A stretch of 64,000 bases of DNA from Polytrichum commune (GCA_950295325.1 OX485806.1:15006001-15070000); one strand, 5' to 3'. Shown: positions 1 to 11,323, numbered from the stretch's first letter. Notes: a model not told the origin generated them from the letters alone. Made by a program: numbers and translations.

Positions 1-152
1 TTTAATCCTTGACCCGTGTTTGAGAAGAAGGTGCACAAAATCCAAGAAAGGTTTGGTATAGTGAATAGCCATGAATTGGCATGAGCAAAGTAATCAGCTA
101 CAATGTAGCCTTTCATAGCAAAGGACAGAGCCTGACGGTTCTACTGTTTTCT
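1..152. other. unassigned flank
   Basis: No coding potential or repeat structure was recognised in this short stretch before the LTR-like repeat. Confidence 0.3.
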
Positions 153-1018
153 TGTTAGGGAATATTCTAACTACATGTGTCAATGTGTAAGCAGAGAAAT
201 ATGAGAGCTAGACAACTCTCAGTTGAAGATGAATGGATAGGAGTAAGACAACTCCAGATTGACAACATATGCACTGGAGTTAGACAGCTCCGCATTTAGT
301 GCATTGGAATTAGACTATTCCAATTGAGAACATGTGCACATGAGTTAGACAACTCTCGATGAGGTGCACGGAGTTAGACCACTCCATATTTGGAAAGATG
401 GATGTTATTCATTGGAGTTAGACAACTCTCAATGAATAGATAAAGCTAGTTGGAATTAGACAATTCCAACTAGAAGATGAATGAATGAATTAGTTGAAAT
501 TAGACAGTTCCAACTAAAAGAATGAATGGATGAACTAGTTGGAATTAGACAATTCCAACTAGAAGATGAATGAATGAATTAGTTGGAATTAGACAGTTCC
601 AACTAAAAGAATGAATGGATGAACTAGTTGGAATTAGACAGTTCCAACTAGAAGATGGAATGGATAACCTAAGTTGGAGTTGAACAGTTCCAACTTGAAG
701 AAGGTTTGAGAAGAACCAAAGATAGAAGATTCATAGTAGAACTAGAAGATAGAGCTATGAATAGAATACTTTTACTATATGTAAAGATAGAAAGTAAAAG
801 TAGTGCCTTTGGCATAAGAGAAAGCTCGGGGGAGGAGAGAGGGGTTTTTTGATTGTTAGCTCTCTCTCCTATGGTCGGGTGGTAGAGCTTCTTTGACCAA
901 AACTTACTTGGTCTCGGATTGTACTTAGAGGTCTCACAAAGTAATAAATTGTGTTTGTTTCAATTCTTTACTTTGAGATATTGTTGTCGTGAAACCAACT
1001 GGTGAGAGGTCTGTAACA
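153..1018. mobile_element. possible solo LTR (TGTTA...TAACA)
   Basis: The stretch opens with TGTTAG and closes with TAACA, a 5-bp inverted repeat with the TG...CA ends typical of LTRs. It is 866 bp long. No primer-binding site follows and no polypurine tract precedes it, so if it is an LTR it is solitary. The flanking 5-bp words (TTTCT and CTCAT) do not match, which weakens the call. The upstream half is filled by the hairpin array at 203-697. It could instead be another repeat with coincidental ends. Confidence 0.4.
203..697. repeat. array of about 13 small hairpins with constant TTAGACA loop
   Basis: About 13 short inverted repeats occur every 35-46 bp. Each has a near-constant loop (TTAGACA or one change), flanked by a stem that varies between units but stays self-complementary: GAGAG/CTCTC, GGAG/CTCC, GGAA/TTCC, then TTGGAA/TTCCAA. 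The last six units (about 449-697) form a higher-order tandem repeat with ATGAATGAAT-type spacers. There is no coding potential. Confidence 0.75.
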
Positions 1019-1125
1019 CTCATGTTTCTACTTTTAGTCACATTTTATTATCGACCATGTGGCAGGGTATAATGCGCCATAGAATTTCCCTAGCCACAAT
1101 TGCTCATTGTTGAATGAGGAGTAAC

Positions 1126-1899
1126 TTAGGGTGAGGTTCCATGTAGGCCACTCGCCCACCAAATTCTAGTGCGAATAAGGACAAACCTGTCCAAATGTAG
1201 AGAGAAAATATAATGGGGTAAAACTTGTATGTGCCACTACACTAAATATGATATTTAATGTCACTATGGTAACTTTATGGATGACATTGCTTATGAACAA
1301 GTGAACAAATACTGTCATGGATGATGGATGAGTTCGTCCATTGGGTAAAACCTTGCCTTCTCTTGTTAGCAACTTGTGATGAAATATTGTCATGGATGAT
1401 TGAAATTTGGATGAAAAATCAGTTGATAAGTGATAGTAATTGCAACATTGTAAATCTGGAATCCCTTTAAAAAAATTGCAAGGGAAGGACAAATAATGTT
1501 GAGTTAACATTTAGTCTTTGTGACACTATACCGCGGTTTACAATTAGTATTGAGCAAGAAAATTAGAATTGGTGACACTAATAAATATATTTTTAACGTA
1601 GTTGCTTTGATCTTCTCAAAATGTGGGCCCATTTACTAACTTTCTCCTGCCAGTTATCAAGATTGGAATTCTAGACCAACATTGGTTTTTTTGAGTCTTC
1701 AACCACTGTTAACCCTTCAACGATCGTCAGATTTAGATTAAAAATTCTTTAGTCAGGCCATGTCCATGGCCCTCCTCAATCTAACGGACCACTAGAATAT
1801 GGTAAGATGACGGCTTGTGCTTAACTACATACGAATGCATCCGACCCGCTATTATCTAGAATCTGGTGGGCTAGCGGCCGACATGGAAACTCACCCTTA
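1126..1899. mobile_element. non-autonomous hAT element sharing ends with the 11.3-17.4 kb hAT
   Basis: The left end (TTAGGGTGAGGTTCCATG) and the inverted right end (TAAGGGTGAGTTTCCATG) match each other and the terminal inverted repeats of the complete hAT element at 11324-17431 over roughly 44 bp. The subterminal part (about 1700-1860, inverted) is also similar to the left subterminal region of that element. It has no transposase, so it is a deletion derivative. A TA-target MITE (1240-1585) lies inside it. It ends about 290 bp upstream of the CCS first exon, so it may contribute to that promoter region. Confidence 0.75.
1240..1585. mobile_element. TA-target MITE, CACTAAATATGATATTTA family, nested copy
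   Basis: It begins after a TA dinucleotide with CACTAAATATGATATTTAAT. It is similar along its length to 27592-27927 and, inverted, to 8343-8735. The 3' border is unclear. It lies inside the non-autonomous hAT at 1126-1899, so it inserted later. Confidence 0.7.
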
Positions 1900-2191
1900 G
1901 GCACCGCATTGGAACGAGAACCACAATCTTTGCCTCTTCGCAGAAAGAATTTACGACACAATTTGCAAGCATTTCTCGAAATTTGCAGCGAATGATCGAC
2001 TGCAGGAAGTTGCATTGCATTCCCGTGGACGTTAATATCATTCTTTGAGGTCGCCGCAGTTTTTGATGAGCGACTCGACAGGAGGTCTGACCGTCAATCA
2101 ACTAGACTAAATTATCAAAGGGTCAAGGTCGACCATTCTCTCACTTGCAAGGAGGAGGAAGAGGAAGAGGAGTTTGTCGCAGTTGATTTAT
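1900..2191 (+). promoter_or_regulatory. presumed CCS promoter and 5' leader
   Basis: This stretch lies between the hAT derivative and the proposed first ATG of CCS. It ends in a purine-rich run of GGA/GAG repeats (about 2150-2173), like many plant 5' leaders. No convincing TATA box was identified, so promoter function is inferred from position only. Confidence 0.35.
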
Positions 2192-5100
2192 ATGGCAGTA
2201 ATGCGGGCGCTAGGTTTACAGTCACTGCTGCCTGCTGCCGCTCTCGCTGCTGCGCCTTCTTGTTTGAAATCCTTGTGTTCCTCGCAGAGGTTCGATGTTT
2301 ATCCTTTCTTTATAGGAATTGATTCGGTGTCTAGCTTTGCCCAAGGGGAGTCATTTGTCTTTACATATCGCCAGGTTTTCTTTCTTTATGGCTTACCACG
2401 GTTTGTTCACCTGTGATGAAACCTGGAAGGAGAAGATTATCGTGAATTTCGCCCCTGTTCTCTCATTTGTGGTGGATATGCAGTTGTTATACCTTTTCTC
2501 TATAGTTGGCAAGACCTTAATTATTCCTTAATGGAATAGGTTTTTAACCTGCTCCCTCGATGGTATTCCTCTCTTTCTTTGCTGCCCTGCAGCAGGAATT
2601 GATTTGGTGTCAAGAATTGCCCCGGGGGAGTCATTTTTCTGTTTCTTTTGGCTACCATGATTTGCTCATCTTGTGAAACTTGGAAGGAGAAGATTATCGT
2701 GATTTTCACCCTTGTTCTGTCATTTGTGTTGGATGATATGCACTCGTGATACTTTCTCTTTATATTTGCTAAGACCTTAATATTCCTTGATGGAATAGGT
2801 TCCCAACCTGCTATCTCCCTCGAAGCACTCCTTTTAGTGCATTCGTAATTGCTAGCAAGCTCGATGCCTTTCTTTCTTTCTTGCATTAGTGCCCTGCACG
2901 AGGCTCTGTGGAATTGAGTTCGTGTGAAGAAGAATCGTCTTCCGATTTTTGTGACAGATACGACCATCCTACGACCTTCCGGGGATTTATTTCGCTGTGG
3001 ATGTCGCCAGGTTTCTTTGATTTGAAACTAGGGTTTGCTCACCTGTAAAACTTGGAATGATAAGATCGTGAATTTCATGCCTATTCTCATTTGTGATTGA
3101 TATGCACTTGTGGTACTTCTCTCTAAAGTTGCCAAGACCTCAATATTCCTTAATGGGACAGTTTGACAACCTGCTCCCCTCGAATTTCTGGCACTCCTGG
3201 AGCTCATTCGGAACTCCTTGCAATCTTGATTGTCCTTTTTGTGTGCGACAACAACAGCTCTTGGAGTATTCTTTTTTTAGCTTTTGGATCAACTCGTCGG
3301 ACAATCCTAAGGTTTAACGATTCTCAAAGTTTCAACGTATCCTGAGTCTTGCAACGGAGTATTTTTTTTACATTGGTTGATAAGCGTGTCGAATTGAAGG
3401 TTATTTTAGTGGAACAGGGAGGGGTGTAATGAATGAACAGATTGAATTTTTGATCAACAAACGGAGCTTGAAGTAACGATGAAATTTTGTGCGATGTATT
3501 TATTGCCTGATAGGCCGTTTCTTCTGCGGAACAATCCGTCACTGACACAAAGCGGCCATGTGTTGAAAAGCCGCTTTCTAAGCTCCCGTCGCTCGTTGCA
3601 AGGTGCATGTCTGACCTCTCCAGTGGCTGCTGGAACAGCTATCCTGGCGGTTGTTACAGCCTCAACATCGCAACAAGTCACTCAGATGGCTCCAGGACAG
3701 GTAATTAGTGTCTTGAGGAATTTCTTCCATATCTTTAAAATAGAGAGAGATGACTCCGACGTTGCCACCAGCGTGAACTTCCTTGAGTTGGTCTAAGTCT
3801 ATATGTAATCCCGAAACGGCATCACGAGAATTAAAATAATGAGAAGTAGAGGGCCCCCGTAGACTACTGGCTCCTTTCAAAGTGAACACCTTGAACGGGC
3901 AAGCTGCCCTGCACCTGGCTATCTCCTCCAAGGGCAAGCCCCTAGGTTTGCACGTGGTTGGCTGAAAATATCCAGTTTGCCCAGATATCATAGGTGGTAG
4001 GGTGCATTGGAAATCAAGTGCTAGGAAGGTCGCCCATCCAAGCACTATTCTGGCCTTAGGCAGCTTAATCTTGGAGTTCCCATGAGATCTTGGTTAAGGC
4101 CTTAGGTATCAGCCACCCTTGAATCTCCAATGATTTGTCTTGTCCGAAGGGTATGAGGAAATATTTCCCACAGCCTGCAATACCGGTATATCCCGTACTA
4201 TGGTGGATGACAGGTCCCTTGTTGATTTTTTTGGGTCTATGTATGCTTCTGCATAGAGCACCATACAAATGTCATCGAATGGTCATTATCAGACTCCATA
4301 CTCAGTTTCCTTAGTTGTGGCATAAGGAGCATTAGGAAGAAATCCTCAATTTAAATAAATTAGTGATACATCAATGGTTATATAGAAGAATCCGACCTTA
4401 TAAAGAAGATTTTGAAAATTTTGAAGGGGAAGAGCTTTCAAAGTGTTGATGATGAAGGACCAACTTCTAAATGGACCGATTGGTGCAGGGCATTCAGGAT
4501 GAACTTGGAGATGGTGCGCAGCTACCTGATTTGATGGTAAATACTAAATCCTTACATTTTCACTTTTCCAGGAGATTTAGGCCCAAGTGCAGGAGAATCA
4601 CGTGGGTACGACACGTGGAAATTTGAATGGTTATTGGTGAAACGCTATCCATGACTGGCTTCAGTAGTTTAATGACTCGTCTTTCTTTGTTGTCATGCAG
4701 TTTAGTGAACCTGAAAGACAAGAAAGTTGAAAGCTCTCCAAGAACTGCATTTGTATCATATTGATTGCTCTGTTACTGATTATGACCTACTTATGTCTAA
4801 TCATTCAGATTGGTGTTTGTACAGACAGAGTTCATGGTGGACATGAAATGCGAGGGATGTGTCAAATCCGTGCGCACTAAACTAGAGCCCCTTCATGGTA
4901 CAGTACGCATTCCTTACACACACCCAGCCTGGTTTCTCAAAATTTGGATCAATGAAAAGCTTTGGGAGCATTGGAACATCCACATGATTTGTTTGCTTTT
5001 GATCCTCTAGGCTTGAGATATGGAACTCTTCTTGTTTCAGAATCTACACTTCTTTAAACAATTTCTGATTGATAAAGCAGCAAGTCATTCTTCATGGGGC

Positions 5101-7212
5101 ATGTCCTGGATCCAGGTGTGAAGTCTGTTGATATAAGCTTGGAAAACCAAGTGGTAAGGATTTTGGGATCGGCTACACTGAAGAACTTGACGGCAGCTTT
5201 AGTAGAATCTGGACGGAGTGCTCGACTTATTGGCCAGGGAGTTCCAGAAGGTGAGTATTCAGTACCTATTTCTAGGAGATCACACTGTGCCACCATTGCA
5301 GCTTAATTTTATCTACCTGGTGGTGGAGGGTTACTACAGCATTATTAGTTTTGTTTGATTTCACATCTTCTGAAGTTTAGCACTCATACATTACAGAAAC
5401 CAGATCTTCTATGTACTTCCCAAGTGACGATAATGTGCTACTGGTGTGTATTGTCTGCAGAGTTTGCCCTTACCGCGGCTGTGGCAGAGTTTAAGGGCCC
5501 CCACATCCATGGTGTTGTGAGGATTGCACAAGTCAGCATGGAGCTTGTCCGTATCGAAGCCTCATTCAATGGTCTTACTCCAGGTTTACATGCCTGGTCT
5601 ATCAATGATTATGGAGACCTCACCCGTGGGGCTGCCAGCACAGGTGGAATTTTCAATGGCTCAGGAGTGTCCAAAAAACCTGATGACCTTGTAAGCTCTC
5701 TTCTCTTTTCCAGCTAAAATTCATTTGTTGAGTCTGTCTGGAACACTTTCAGCTCCTTTCCTGGGACTGGGTAATGGTGTGCCCTTGCTCTTATAATGTT
5801 AAAGGTCCAGCTGAATAAAAACAAATCTGTGAGATCACAAGTTTGGGACAATTAAAGGGAAATGTCTAATATTAGACATGGGCTAAGGGGAGACAGATGT
5901 GGAAGTAGGGGCTTAGTTGGTTTATATCTTTTGGCTTGATTTAGCACATTTTAAGGGCTACTACACATTAGCGGTTGAGGGCCCGGGACCATGGAAACCC
6001 AAAATCACTTATTGGTGGAAAATGCTGAGACCATTCCACTTCACCTTACAAGAGAGCTTGAGGGAGGGAGGAAGGAAGTTTGAATGGATGAAAAACCTAT
6101 GTAGAGTCCTACATGGCATGCAATGGATAATGTTTCATGGTCTACCGGATTTTGCATCAAGTCCACTCAAAGAGGTGGGTCTAATACAAAGTTGGGAGAC
6201 CATGACAGTTCAAAACTTCACAACCCTTGATTTATTATAGCTTATTGTGTGGAAGGTGGTGCACATGAATAGGATGGTAATACAATAGCATTTGGTTGAG
6301 AGCCTGGTGTGTGTGTCTTCACATTATACTTGGAGGCAAGTGACCACACATTATTCATTGCTAAGCGTCCACGGTATGCCCTTTGGATGAGTTTCAAGGG
6401 CCCTCACAAATCCATGGCCATGGCCCTTGGCCATAGTGTAGGGCAGCCATGAGCAAAATTCAAAGAGGCAGACATGCCCTTCGATCTTATCTTTGAAGTA
6501 ATCATGGATTTCAGTCGAGGAAGTATTGAGCCTGTGAGTCCACTTGTTGTAACAGCTTGGGGATGCAGACAAGTGAATCAATCATACAATTTGTATTAGG
6601 TGAGGTTTTCTCCCCTTTCTCGTAACCCATACAGTGGTATTGTCGATGGCAGCCTGCTGGTGACTTGGGAATGCTGGAGGTGACCAACGAGGGAAGTGCA
6701 GAGTATATCGGAACAAAAGAGATGTTGCTGGTCGGTGATCTGATAGGTCGTGCGCTCGTTGTTTATGGTGATCTGGACAAATCAAAGCCTGGTATCACTG
6801 CAGCTGTGATAGCAAGGAGTGCCGGTGTTGGGGAGAATTACAAGAAACTCTGCAGTTGTGATGGGACGGTAATCTGGGAGTCAACCGATAGTGACTATGT
6901 CAAGGTATGATTTATCATGTAGAATCCAAGATGACACAGAAAACTGTTCTCACAATCCAATTTCTCCTTTTAGGACTCATCTGCAAGCCTCCCACTGCTC
7001 TGATAGTATTTCCTTGGACCACCTTGTCAACATGGTGATTTGCTGGTGACTGGTGATCAATTTATCGGGGAAATGAATCTCCATGCCTTGCTCTACTAAA
7101 TGTAGGATTTTGCATGTATGAGAAATGCTAGGGAGTTTACAATGTATCTGAGTGTGATATTCTGGTGTATAAGAAGTTCTTTTACTATCTGCTTCTGCAG
7201 GCTTCTCTCTGA
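2192..7212 (+). CDS. CCS: copper chaperone for Cu/Zn superoxide dismutase, plastid type
   Basis: CCS delivers Cu(I) to Cu/Zn-SOD and forms its disulfide. Exons: 2192-2289, 3514-3700, 4489-4536, 4825-4897, 5116-5250, 5461-5690, 6653-6904 and 7201-7212, giving 344 aa with all phases in register. Residues 1 to about 100 are Ala/Ser/Arg-rich and look like a transit peptide. An ATX1-like domain follows with the copper motif MKCEGC (120-123). The SOD-like domain (GPHIHGVVRIAQVSMEL onward) is next, and the C-terminal transfer motif CSC is at 324-326. Plant CCS proteins are about 320 aa, so it is full length. An alternative start at ATG 3479, reading directly into the 3514 exon, would give 323 aa with a different N-terminus. 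The last exon adds only Ala-Ser-Leu, and intron retention would stop at 6910 with one Val. The family call is firm; the first exon is less so. Confidence 0.92.
2295..3210. repeat. three degenerate tandem repeats in CCS intron 1
   Basis: Three copies (about 2295-2560, 2590-2830, 2985-3190) share the order: AGGAATTGATT, GGGGGAGTCATTT, GAAACTTGGAAGGAGAAGAT, a CATTTGTG..ATATGCA segment, AAGACCTTAATATTCCTTAA and a CCTGCTCCCTCGA end. The copies have diverged by substitutions and indels. They fill most of the proposed first CCS intron, and the first copy begins right after its donor. Confidence 0.75.
5952..6448. mobile_element. MITE in CCS intron (GGGCC ends)
   Basis: About 500 bp in the intron between CCS exons 5461-5690 and 6653-6904. 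It is similar over most of its length to 8919-9432, with shared internal phrases such as CTACATGGCAT.AAATGGAT and ACAATAGCATTTGGTTGAG. Its ends are TAAGGGCTACTACAC and GTGTAGGGC, imperfect inverted repeats. It has no coding capacity. Splicing signals of the host intron are intact around it. Confidence 0.65.
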
Positions 7213-7425
7213 GCAAGGGGGAATTTTGTAGCTCTTTAGACGAAGTTCATCAGCATCAGGTGCACAAAAACCTTTCCCCACTAGAATCTTCTGAGGTTTG
7301 TGATTGCTAAGTCACCCGTGATTCAGTAAAGGACTGAAGCATTTCTTTCTGGAAGCATGTTGTAGATTACTCTGTCACTCTTTCAGTGGACCTCCTGGGA
7401 TGCATTAGAGTTTCAAGTTGGTCGT

Positions 7426-7866
7426 TAGGGCCACTTTACATGACCATGAAACTGTGAGGGCCAATGAAACTCATCAGAAGGCCGTACCTTTGAAAACTGA
7501 GATTGAGTTTTGTGTGGTCATGGGCCTTCAAGCGCAGTGAAATGACATGCGCAATCAGGCTATTCATTATCATGTCCTAGGGATGGGGGTCCTCCTGCAC
7601 AATAGTTATAATAAATCAAGGGATGTGAGATTTTTGACATATCATGGTCTCTCGCACTTGTATTAGACTTGATGCAAAATCTGGTAGATCACGTCCATGC
7701 AGGTTTGTTCATCTATTCAAACTTGTATGGTCCCTTAGGCCCCCAAGCTCGAGTGTAAAATGAAGTGGGACGGTCTCAGCTTTTCCCACCTATGAGAGAT
7801 TTTAAATTTCAACAACCATGGGCCCTCTTGAAAATGTATGGTTAGGGTTGCAATAAGGGGCACTAA
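7426..7866. mobile_element. MITE downstream of CCS (GGGCC ends)
   Basis: It starts TAGGGCCACTTTACATGACC and ends AATAAGGGGCACTAAAC. Internal phrases such as GTGAGGGCC and a CTCTTGAA...ATGG block resemble the related elements at 8919-9432 and 26887-27179, partly in inverted order. It has no open frame. The borders are approximate. Confidence 0.5.
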
Positions 7867-8342
7867 ACATGTGTTTTTGATTGTGGAAGGATGCTGGTCA
7901 GAGATTTATAAGTAGAGTTAATTATATGTTCTTAGGATCCCATGATTTGTAAAGTGATTGTGTAAGGGCTCCCATTTCGGGTTCACATGTGCTTAGAATG
8001 GCACTTATGTGTCCCTATTTGGATGTCCAACACTATGTAAAAATATAGTCCACATTTATAAAAACTTGTTTCTTGTGTACGAAACTTTTTTCAGTGAGGC
8101 ACCTATTGGATATTTGGAAGTGATCTTAAAGTGGCAGAAAATAAAGGCTCCATTCCTTCTTTAATTGGAAGTGATCTCAAAGTTTGCAACAGGTTTTAGA
8201 AATGACAGTGGACTTTTGCTGTGAGGTTGTGCCCTGATGCTTACAATGGCATGATCATTTCCAACATATGCAATATCAAGATCTGACTACTTTGTGTGCA
8301 CTCAAACTCCATTGGCTTGCACAATACTAATTGTATACCCTG

Positions 8343-8735
8343 CTGTAGTGTCACCGACACTAAATGATAACCCAATTTTGTTTGTCATTCCTTGTAATTA
8401 TTTTGGGGATTACAGATCTACAGTGTTGCAATTACTATCACTTACTAAGTGGTTTATCATCCACATTTGAATCATCCATGACAGTATTCCATCACAAATT
8501 TGTTAGGATGCAAATTATACCAAACGTTGTTTCAATATATTTTGGCATGGATTTCAGCATTTATGCACAATCCAGAGAAGAGTAGCCAAACAAGAGAGGG
8601 TAGGGTTTTGATCAATACAGGACAATATTTGTTCACTTGTTCATAAGAAGCGTCATCAGAAAAATTACCACATTGACACAAAATATATACGGAGAGAATA
8701 TATCCCATTAACAACACATAGTGACATCTATGCTG
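8343..8735. mobile_element. TA-target MITE, inverted copy
   Basis: Read on the minus strand, it matches 1240-1585 and 27592-27927: the order ATGACACTTCTTATGAACAAG, GGATGATTC, GATGGAATACTGTCATGGAT and AGTGATAGTAATTGCAACA is shared. One end carries an extra stretch (about 8680-8710) missing from the other copies. It has no coding capacity. Confidence 0.65.
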
Positions 8736-8918
8736 ATGACTCTCATTGTTGATGATGTATGTTTGGATATGACAATGTGGTTGTCATATTGCTCTTGAAA
8801 TATGACCTGATTTGACAATAAAAAAACTAAATCCAACTTCATTTATGTAATCCTCAAGTCATATTATGAGCATACATATTTTGAACTCAGTGTACCACCT
8901 TAAGTAAGTCTCAGAGTT

Positions 8919-9432
8919 ATGGCCACTTCACACACGAGACGAGACTGAGAGCCTGTCTCCATTACACTTCAAGCACTCTCATTGGTGGAAAAGGTGGAGC
9001 CGGTCCAAGTTCCCTTCACACTACGCTTGAGGGACCAACGGAGTATGTGAATGCAAGATGGATGTAAAGTCTACATGGATTCCTACATGGCATCAAATGG
9101 ATCATGTTTCATGGTTGCTCGGACTATTTTTCAAAAACCACCTCTTGGAGCTAGGTAGGCCTAACAAAACTGGGAGACCATGGCATTCCGAATGCTCACA
9201 ATCGTTGATTTATTCTATTTTTATCGTGTGTGAGAACCCGCATGAATAGATATTCATTGAAATAGCATTTGGTTGAGGGCCCGGTCACATATAGCTTCCA
9301 CACTACACTTAAGGGTTTGTGACCACACTACGTGATTTTGGAGGTGTCTTGGGACTGCCCTTTGGACATTTTCTTTTGGGCTCTCCCAATTTCATGGTCA
9401 CGGCTCTTGGCTCGTGTGTAAAGTGGCCCTTA
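8919..9432. mobile_element. MITE (GGCCACTTCACAC ends)
   Basis: It begins ATGGCCACTTCACACACGAG and ends GTGTGTAAAGTGGCCCTTA, giving imperfect terminal inverted repeats. It is the most complete copy of the family that also occupies 5952-6448, 7426-7866, 26887-27179 and, more distantly, 44916-45461. It carries no transposase. The end sequence AGGGCC is hAT-like, but no clear 8-bp target duplication was found. Confidence 0.65.
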
Positions 9433-9705
9433 TTCACCCTCTAAAGTGTGCTCACAAGTTGAGTCCAAAGATTTAATAATTACAAAAAAAATCTTGGCCG
9501 TGAATGCTCTTAAATGGGAAGAAAAAAGAAAATGGTTTGCACCAGCGTTGGACCACTATATAGGGTTGGGAAGGGTATCAAATAGGGTAAAGGTATTGGT
9601 ATGAAGGAGCATATCATGTGGGTATGAGGATGGGTGTAATTGGCTAGGGATTTGTGACACTCACGTAAAGTCATTCAATAATAAAAATTGGATGAGTCCA
9701 TCAAG

Positions 9706-10054
9706 GCCCTGGGTTAGATCACATCTTCATTTGGTTGGGCGCCATCCCTCTCACGCCTCCTTCATTGTCTGCACCTGCGTGGAAACTCTTCCCTATTGGG
9801 AACCAATGTGACAATACCCAGTCACTTAAGCCATTAAGCTCCTTTGGCATGTGATTAACTCCATCGATTAACTTGGGAATGATGATGAAAGTGATGTCAA
9901 CTTGAATATTTGTGATTTTGACTAGGTATTGTCACTTTGGTTCCCAACGAGGAAGGGTTCCCACACATGTGCGGGCAGGAAGACCGGGCAATGAAGGAGA
10001 CGTGGGAGGGAGGGGTAGGGCCCACCTGAAAGAGGATGTGATCTAGCATGGGGC
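9706..10054. mobile_element. Mutator-like foldback MITE with 9-bp target duplication
   Basis: The 349-bp element has long inverted arms of about 130 bp (GCCCTGGGTTAGATCACATC at the left; the right end inverted reads GCCCCATGCTAGATCACATC). The inner part CTTCCCTATTGGGAACCAA pairs with TTGGTTCCCAACGAGGAAG. It is flanked by a perfect 9-bp direct repeat, TCCATCAAG, at 9697-9705 and 10055-10063. Long terminal inverted repeats plus a 9-bp duplication are the signature of Mutator-like elements. It has no open reading frame. Confidence 0.85.
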
Positions 10055-10063
10055 TCCATCAAG

Positions 10064-11323
10064 AGGTTTGGACAGAGCTTACTTTAGTGAAGCGCCTCCA
10101 AGTTCGCACACATGATCCCCTTGTTCCCTCTTAGCTATTGTGAATTGATGCTCTTATGTCAATATTGATGAGTTGGCAAGAGGCCATGATGTGGCTTTCG
10201 ATATGCTAAGGTCATTTTCTAACATTGCACGAGTTGTCACCCATGCCATGGATGTGCTTTGGATTACCCGTGGCTATTTGGATAAATGCCGGAAGTTGTC
10301 AAGAAGAAGTCTATGGGCGATGAAAGCAGCTTCTGGCTTCTGGTGAGGCCACGTTGCCTGTGCATTCTCAACCGTCGGATTTGACCGATGTAAGATCTCC
10401 ACCGTTCCTGCCACCACTCATCCACTGCTTCATGTGTGCAACATGTGGTAAATGGCTATGACGTGTCGTCAAAGCTTCTTCTTTTTTGGTTTAGCACTAA
10501 TTTATTTTCACATACATGAATGCTCACACGTTCGTAACATGTTAAAAACCAATAAACATCATCCTATGGTAAATGTGATCAACTCAAAATTTGAGTTCAA
10601 TAGGTTTGCCACTACTATTATTTTACTATCAAAGTACAGTACTTAAAAACATAGGCTCAAAATACATGTGTTACGATGGGATTGAATTGAGTGCTACAAA
10701 TATAGACACAATTCTATGTATTAGGTTCAATAATCACTACAATTGAGAGGACATACGTAGTGTGATTTGACGTTCAAATTCAAATCCAAAGTGTCACGCG
10801 ATGTTTTTAAATTTTAAAAACGAATGAATGTCAATTGACATCTACATTTTCTTCTAATACGTCCCTGAATGTCCCATGCGTAGTAGTACGTGTCATTCTA
10901 ATTTCTAACATGTCAATTGATGTGTGATTTCCCCCCTCTTAAGTCACACTACATGTCAAACTCTAAATTGTGCGTATCAATTGATGTTCATTTTTTGTGT
11001 GCAAATTTTTGTGTGTCAAATGTCATAAACTTGCAAAAAGTTTGTCAAAAGTACACAATGGACATACACGTCATTTCGTATTTAGAGAATTAAGAGAATG
11101 TCCACTTTGAAGAGTTTCTACCAACTTTTGCATGTCAACTCCACCAAAACTTGGAATGAGAATCTTCATGATTTGCGATTGCTGAACATGATGACGATGA
11201 CGATGACGATGATGATGAGTAGAAGAATCTTGCTCCGATCCGACCGCCAAAAATCATATGTGGAGTTGGAATCAAGTGCTTACAATAGGCCTTAGGAGCA
11301 CATGCAAGACACCTTCAAAGTGC
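10064..11323. other. intergenic, no gene seen
   Basis: Apart from the dispersed module at 10298-10440, which recurs at 27936-28060 with few differences (GAAGAAGTCTATGG, CAACTTCTGGCTTCTGGT, CGTCGGATTTGACCGATG), I see no gene. The rest is AT-rich sequence with short open frames lacking recognisable motifs and a small GATGAC repeat near 11190-11217. Confidence 0.5.

Noticed and set aside
203-697. CRISPR-like array of short repeats
   Set aside because: Plant nuclear context, no cas genes, and the repeats are tiny hairpins with changing stems rather than a constant repeat with unique spacers.
1019-1125. Internal region of a full LTR retrotransposon after the LTR-like repeat
   Set aside because: No primer-binding site follows the TAACA end, and there are no gag or pol frames before the hAT derivative begins.
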